64,000 nucleotides of DNA, taken from NCBI GenBank assembly GCA_020064725.1, contig JAGTWJ010000017.1, positions 186,001 through 250,000 of the forward strand, written 5' to 3'. The notes below the pieces were generated by a model. The model was not told the origin of the DNA. It searched no databases and saw only the letters and a list, made by a program, of their open reading frames with translations. Below are positions 60,569 to 64,000 of the stretch, piece after piece (positions within the stretch are counted from its first letter, which is position 1; each line of letters begins with the position of its first letter). The DNA comes from Drechslerella dactyloides. Taxonomy: Eukaryota > Ascomycota > Orbiliomycetes > Orbiliales > Orbiliaceae. The translations under genes and the position numbers were made by a program.

Positions 60569-61674
60569 CTACGCTTCGTTGCCGTTCTCCGGCTCGCCAG
60601 CCCCACCTGCAACTCCACCCTGCTTCGCATCACCGCTCCTACCCCCGGCACTCCACTCGGCAATTTTCTTCCACACGAACGCTTGGCTGAGCTTGGTGAA
60701 GCTTTCACCTCCCTTTTGCGTGTAGATGTTGAGCACTGCCTGGGTTTTGTTCGTCTCGATGCTCTCGATTGCGTCTTTGAGCGCTGTTTCCTGTGGGTTG
60801 TTACATATGCACGGTAAGCTAAGATTCGGCGATGAATTGATTAAAGCTTTAGGGTGCATGGATCTGTAGACGGCTAGCTGTGTGACACGTAGACTTGTCG
60901 AGGTTAAGGATTCGAAAGAAACTACAGTAGGACGGTACGCTAGGGGCACGTCGGCATGATGATAGGTGGCAGTGCATACGGAATTCGATGGCGTTCATGC
61001 ATGCATATGGTATACGATGTAATGTTTGTGCTTACCTCCTCGCTGGACAGCACCGTTGACTCTAGCTCTTCTTTCAACCTGTACCATCGGAAACGTATCG
61101 CATTCTCAGACTTCCCCGTCTGGTAGCGCCCCTCAAAGGCTGCATGGATCTGCTTGTTGTTCATCCGTTTGCTATCGCCGCTACCGGTGAATAGGGTGTA
61201 GAGGTAGGCGTCCTGTTGTGGTGTGAATCTGCTGTCTGTGCCGCCTGATTTGGCTCGAGGCTTTTTGGCAGGAGTGGCACCGTCGGGTGTCGCCGTTGAT
61301 GTCTTGTCTTTGGGGTCTGCCTTTTGCTTCTTGGGCTTGGAGGCTGTGGGTTTGTCGGAGGACTTTGGGCGGCCACGTTTCTTCTTGGGCTTCTCTTGCT
61401 CTGCTGTGCTAGGAGTCTCTTCCACTTTGGCGTCGATTTCTTTGGCGGCAGCTTCGTCGACACCTAACCACGATGAATCAATAGTTTGGTCTCGGGCTAT
61501 TCGCGACGGTGACTTACCGTCATCATGATCCTTCTGTTGAGCGTCGACATCGTCGTGGTCTTCATGACCTTGCAACTGTTCCTCGGTCTCACCGTCTGCG
61601 CACTTGCCGTCGTCGGAGAGAGGAGGCGTGGGGAGCGGCGCCGTCTCCTCGCTTGATTCCATGACGTCGGTCAT
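60569..61674 (-). CDS. AT-hook and SANT/Myb-like nuclear protein
   Basis: Predicted 268-residue protein from three exons: 61518-61674, 61036-61463 and 60569-60790. The N-terminus is acidic and Ser/Thr/Pro-rich. Near residue 79 lies KKKRGRPKSS, an AT-hook that would grip the minor groove of AT-rich DNA, followed by a Lys/Pro-rich linker. Residues about 132-187 (SRFTPQQDAYLYTLF, then AIRFRWYRLKEE) look like a SANT/Myb-type helical domain. After the 245-nt second intron comes a short C-terminus, ETALKDAIESIETNK. The first intron is 54 nt, a multiple of three without a stop, so retention would only insert 18 residues; its GTAAGT donor argues that it is spliced. I do not recognise a named ortholog. 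A chromatin or transcription role is inferred. Confidence 0.65.
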
Positions 61675-62852
61675 CTCGCTGAGTTAACTTTTGCGAGGAT
61701 CTCAGACTCAGATCTATTAATCCGAGGTTTACTGTGAGGAGAGAGGTATGTATTCGATCTATCACTGTGAGTATACTACCTGTGATATCCAGCCGATGTA
61801 GTTGTTAGAATTTGAATTTTGTGACGGAGAGCTAGTTGATATTGATATCTTGTAGACGTCTGGATACACGTTGGACAGTCTACAGCTTTCCAGAATCGAT
61901 CACATCCACACACGTACGTTCTACAGACTCGAAGATATTCGGGAATTTGAGTCGAATGGTCATCGAACATGCACACCAGAAGCCTATTGATGCTTCTATA
62001 GGCGTCGGGGCAATCCAAATATCCGGTCTCGTTGAATGCCCTGAGGTCATTTTCGCGATATATCTGCCCATTTCGAAATTTCCAGAACAATTGATATCAT
62101 GGCTGGCTGCATTCATCGATGCATCTGGAGCAATTGTCTCTGAAGCCAGTCGGCCATCCTTGGCCGGAATAAGTTATGCTAACCAGGCGGAGCTTGTCAA
62201 AATATTCTACATTGATTGTATGTTATTTGAGACCACGACTTATGCCATATTTTTGGCATCGCATCGACTATGCCATACTTTTGAAATGTTGATTACGACA
62301 ACACGATAAATTGGCATATATTTTTTACTTGCACGCTCGATACTTTAATTTGCACGCTCCCGTCTGGACTGACATCTTGCCAATCCGATTTCCGACTCGA
62401 CCGCGAGATGGAGTCTAGACGTCTCAGAAACACCTCAATCGACTTCTTCTTCTTCTTCTTCTTTTTTTTGCACATTAAGTCTTGTTAATCAGGATTAAGG
62501 ATATATCGATACCATATTACTTCCATATGCGACAGCGAGTTTACACCGATCGCATGCCTGCACGCTACAAAAATTACGAAGCCAGACAGCCGCCTTTTGG
62601 CCTGCGAAGACCCTACAGCTATAGTATCGATCGCGCCTGGCTTATATGTGGTCATGGCATGGCATAGTTGTTATTTGTGCATACTCGATTGAATTGTACG
62701 CCTGTATCAAAGCGAATGGAACGACGCTGGTATTATAATCCATGATGTAAAGAAATAAATGGAATCCGCTAAAAGACAATCACCAAGCCGCTATGCAAGC
62801 TCTGCAACAAGGCAATCCCATTGAACTGGCTTCACAAAACGTATAATAAAAC
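61675..62852. other. intergenic with AT-rich DNA
   Basis: No gene supported. A 157-codon plus-strand frame (61836-62309) overlaps a minus-strand frame and shows no domain. A TTC array at 62443-62469 lies in the middle. The right end should hold the 3' UTR of the ASPM-like gene. Confidence 0.45.
62443..62469. repeat. TTC triplet array running into poly-T
   Basis: About six TTC units followed by a T run. Intergenic. The purine/pyrimidine strand asymmetry could favour triplex formation. Confidence 0.75.
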
Positions 62853-64000
62853 TCACTCCTCGACGTCCGCCAAATCCTGCCAAATATCAACATCCTCCAC
62901 AACCCTCTCCTTCTTCCTCCTCCCCTTCCTCCCTTTCCCACCACCGGCCTTCCCCAACGCATACGGATCGCTCTCCGCCGCCGCCTCCTTCGCCTTCTTC
63001 AGCGCCTCAATAACGCTCTTAACACGCTCCTCCCGCCCGCCGTCCGCACGGAACCGATAGTCCATCCGCCGCCGGACGAGGTGTCCCCGCGCGAGTGCCT
63101 GTACAGCGGTAAGTTGCACCGTCAACGCGACGACGCGACGACTGACGGCGTCTCTCCACGCGCGCTGGATCACAATTGCGGCCTTCTCACGGCGTAACTG
63201 GACGGCTGCTGCGGCTTCCACTTCCGCGGCCTGTATGAAGTTTCGGAGGTGCGTGAAGATTTGTCGGCGGAAGCGTGCATTTCGGTAGAATCGCTGGATC
63301 GCCGTTGCTGCGCGTGTGCGTGCGGTGGCCGCGAGGACGCGGGAGGCGAGGAAGGCGAGGGCTGCGATTACGAAATTGTCGTTGACGATGCGGTCGGTTT
63401 TCGGCGTGAAGAGGTTGAGGAAGGCGGTGCTGCAGCCGAGGGTCTTGAGTTTGTCTGAGAGTGATTGTGGTTTCTGGCTGCTGGGGAGTGTTGAGAGCGG
63501 CTGGTACTCGTCGAGGATCGCGGTTACGATGTCGCCGTTGGTGAATGTGGTCGCGGCGTTGGCGCAGCTGATGTTCCGCGGGGCGGTCATGGCGTGCACC
63601 CAGAGGTCGAGGCGGTGGAGGTATGCTGTCTCATCGAAGGTGTCGGAGATGGGAGTCTGGGAGAGTGGGGCGAGCTTCTCTTCAGCGAGGCGGTATTTCC
63701 GCCAGAGCCGTCTGATCTCGCGCTCGAGTTCGGCCCAGTTGACGAGACGGCTCAGGCCGACCTTGCCTGCGACGAGCGCCCACAGGCAGCTGAGCGTGAC
63801 TTCGCGGTGGCCGTCGACAATGTCGCTGGGTTTGACGCTGTCCGCAGGTAGGCAGCCGGTCGCGTACAGGTGGTTGAGGACCGCTGAGACGTTTGCGACC
63901 TTCTCAGCCTTCGTGCGCGGGAGGAGGGCGACGGCTGCGAGTACCTTGTGCGGAGAGGACTGCGAGGGCGGTGAGAGGAGTTCTGCGAGTTTGGCGAGGC
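62853..64000 (-). CDS. ASPM-like CH/IQ calmodulin-binding protein, C-terminal part
   Basis: The frame is open from the window edge to a stop at 62853, giving 381 residues of a longer protein whose N-terminus lies beyond 64000. The first visible part contains VSAVLNHLYATGC and SDIVDGHREVTLSCLWAL, the signature of the calponin-homology domain in abnormal-spindle (ASPM) proteins. After a spacer come three IQ-like calmodulin-binding segments: AATAIQRFYRNARFRRQ, AIVIQRAWRDAVSRR and AVQALARGHLVRRR. The C-terminus is Lys/Arg/Gly-rich and ends in an acidic DIWQDLADVEE. In filamentous ascomycetes such proteins are often annotated as Sha1-like and are thought to act at spindle poles or with actin. The number of IQ units is far smaller than in vertebrate ASPM. 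An intron within the visible part is not needed. Confidence 0.8.
   Translation of the reverse strand, partial: LAKLAELLSPPSQSSPHKVLAAVALLPRTKAEKVANVSAVLNHLYATGCLPADSVKPSDIVDGHREVTLSCLWALVAGKVGLSRLVNWAELEREIRRLWRKYRLAEEKLAPLSQTPISDTFDETAYLHRLDLWVHAMTAPRNISCANAATTFTNGDIVTAILDEYQPLSTLPSSQKPQSLSDKLKTLGCSTAFLNLFTPKTDRIVNDNFVIAALAFLASRVLAATARTRAATAIQRFYRNARFRRQIFTHLRNFIQAAEVEAAAAVQLRREKAAIVIQRAWRDAVSRRVVALTVQLTAVQALARGHLVRRRMDYRFRADGGREERVKSVIEALKKAKEAAAESDPYALGKAGGGKGRKGRRKKERVVEDVDIWQDLADVEE

Noticed and set aside
61776..62309. overlapping open frames with faint similarity to gypsy integrase zinc-binding sequence
   Set aside because: His/Cys spacing is wrong and only a few residues match; too weak to call.

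Overview
This is nuclear DNA from a filamentous fungus, most likely a Pezizomycotina ascomycete. Three things point there: short introns (53-104 nt, one of 245 nt) with GT..AG ends and TGCTAAC-type branch sites; an FlbD-type two-repeat Myb regulator; and a HET-domain protein beside an O-GlcNAc transferase, an EF-hand aspartate/glutamate carrier and a COP9 subunit. Genes are rich in codons ending in C or G, so long false ORFs lie antisense to nearly all of them. The order or species cannot be fixed from the sequence alone.

The left 26 kb is gene-poor. Its only convincing gene is the flbD-like regulator (8769-9797), behind a long pyrimidine-rich leader. A decayed Ty3/gypsy integrase fragment lies near 22.8 kb. 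The rest is non-coding DNA rich in GCATGC/TGCATGCA and TACGTA palindromes.

From 26 to 32 kb a large O-GlcNAc transferase is encoded on the minus strand. A second gene-poor stretch (32-38 kb) holds simple repeats, a run of 29 G, and a reverse-transcriptase relic. The relic abuts a gene (38240-39812) that reads as a PD-(D/E)XK nuclease-like domain fused to a protein-kinase-like domain.

From 40.9 kb to the right edge the window is gene-dense. In order: AGC1 carrier (-), COP9 subunit 1 (+), F-box/WD40-like protein (+), cystinosin-like transporter (-), SET methyltransferase (-), HET-domain protein (-), a zinc-finger-like/TPR/PITH fusion (+), a polytopic membrane protein (-), an AT-hook/SANT-like protein (-), and the C-terminal part of an ASPM-like CH/IQ protein (-, running off the edge).

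Three neighbours touch the ubiquitin-proteasome pathway: CSN1, the F-box protein 287 bp behind it, and the PITH fusion. The HET gene and the TPR-PITH gene are head-to-head across about 1.1 kb and are the best candidates here for an undescribed module. Most gene models were joined by hand from splice sites and reading-frame continuity; none has transcript support here.
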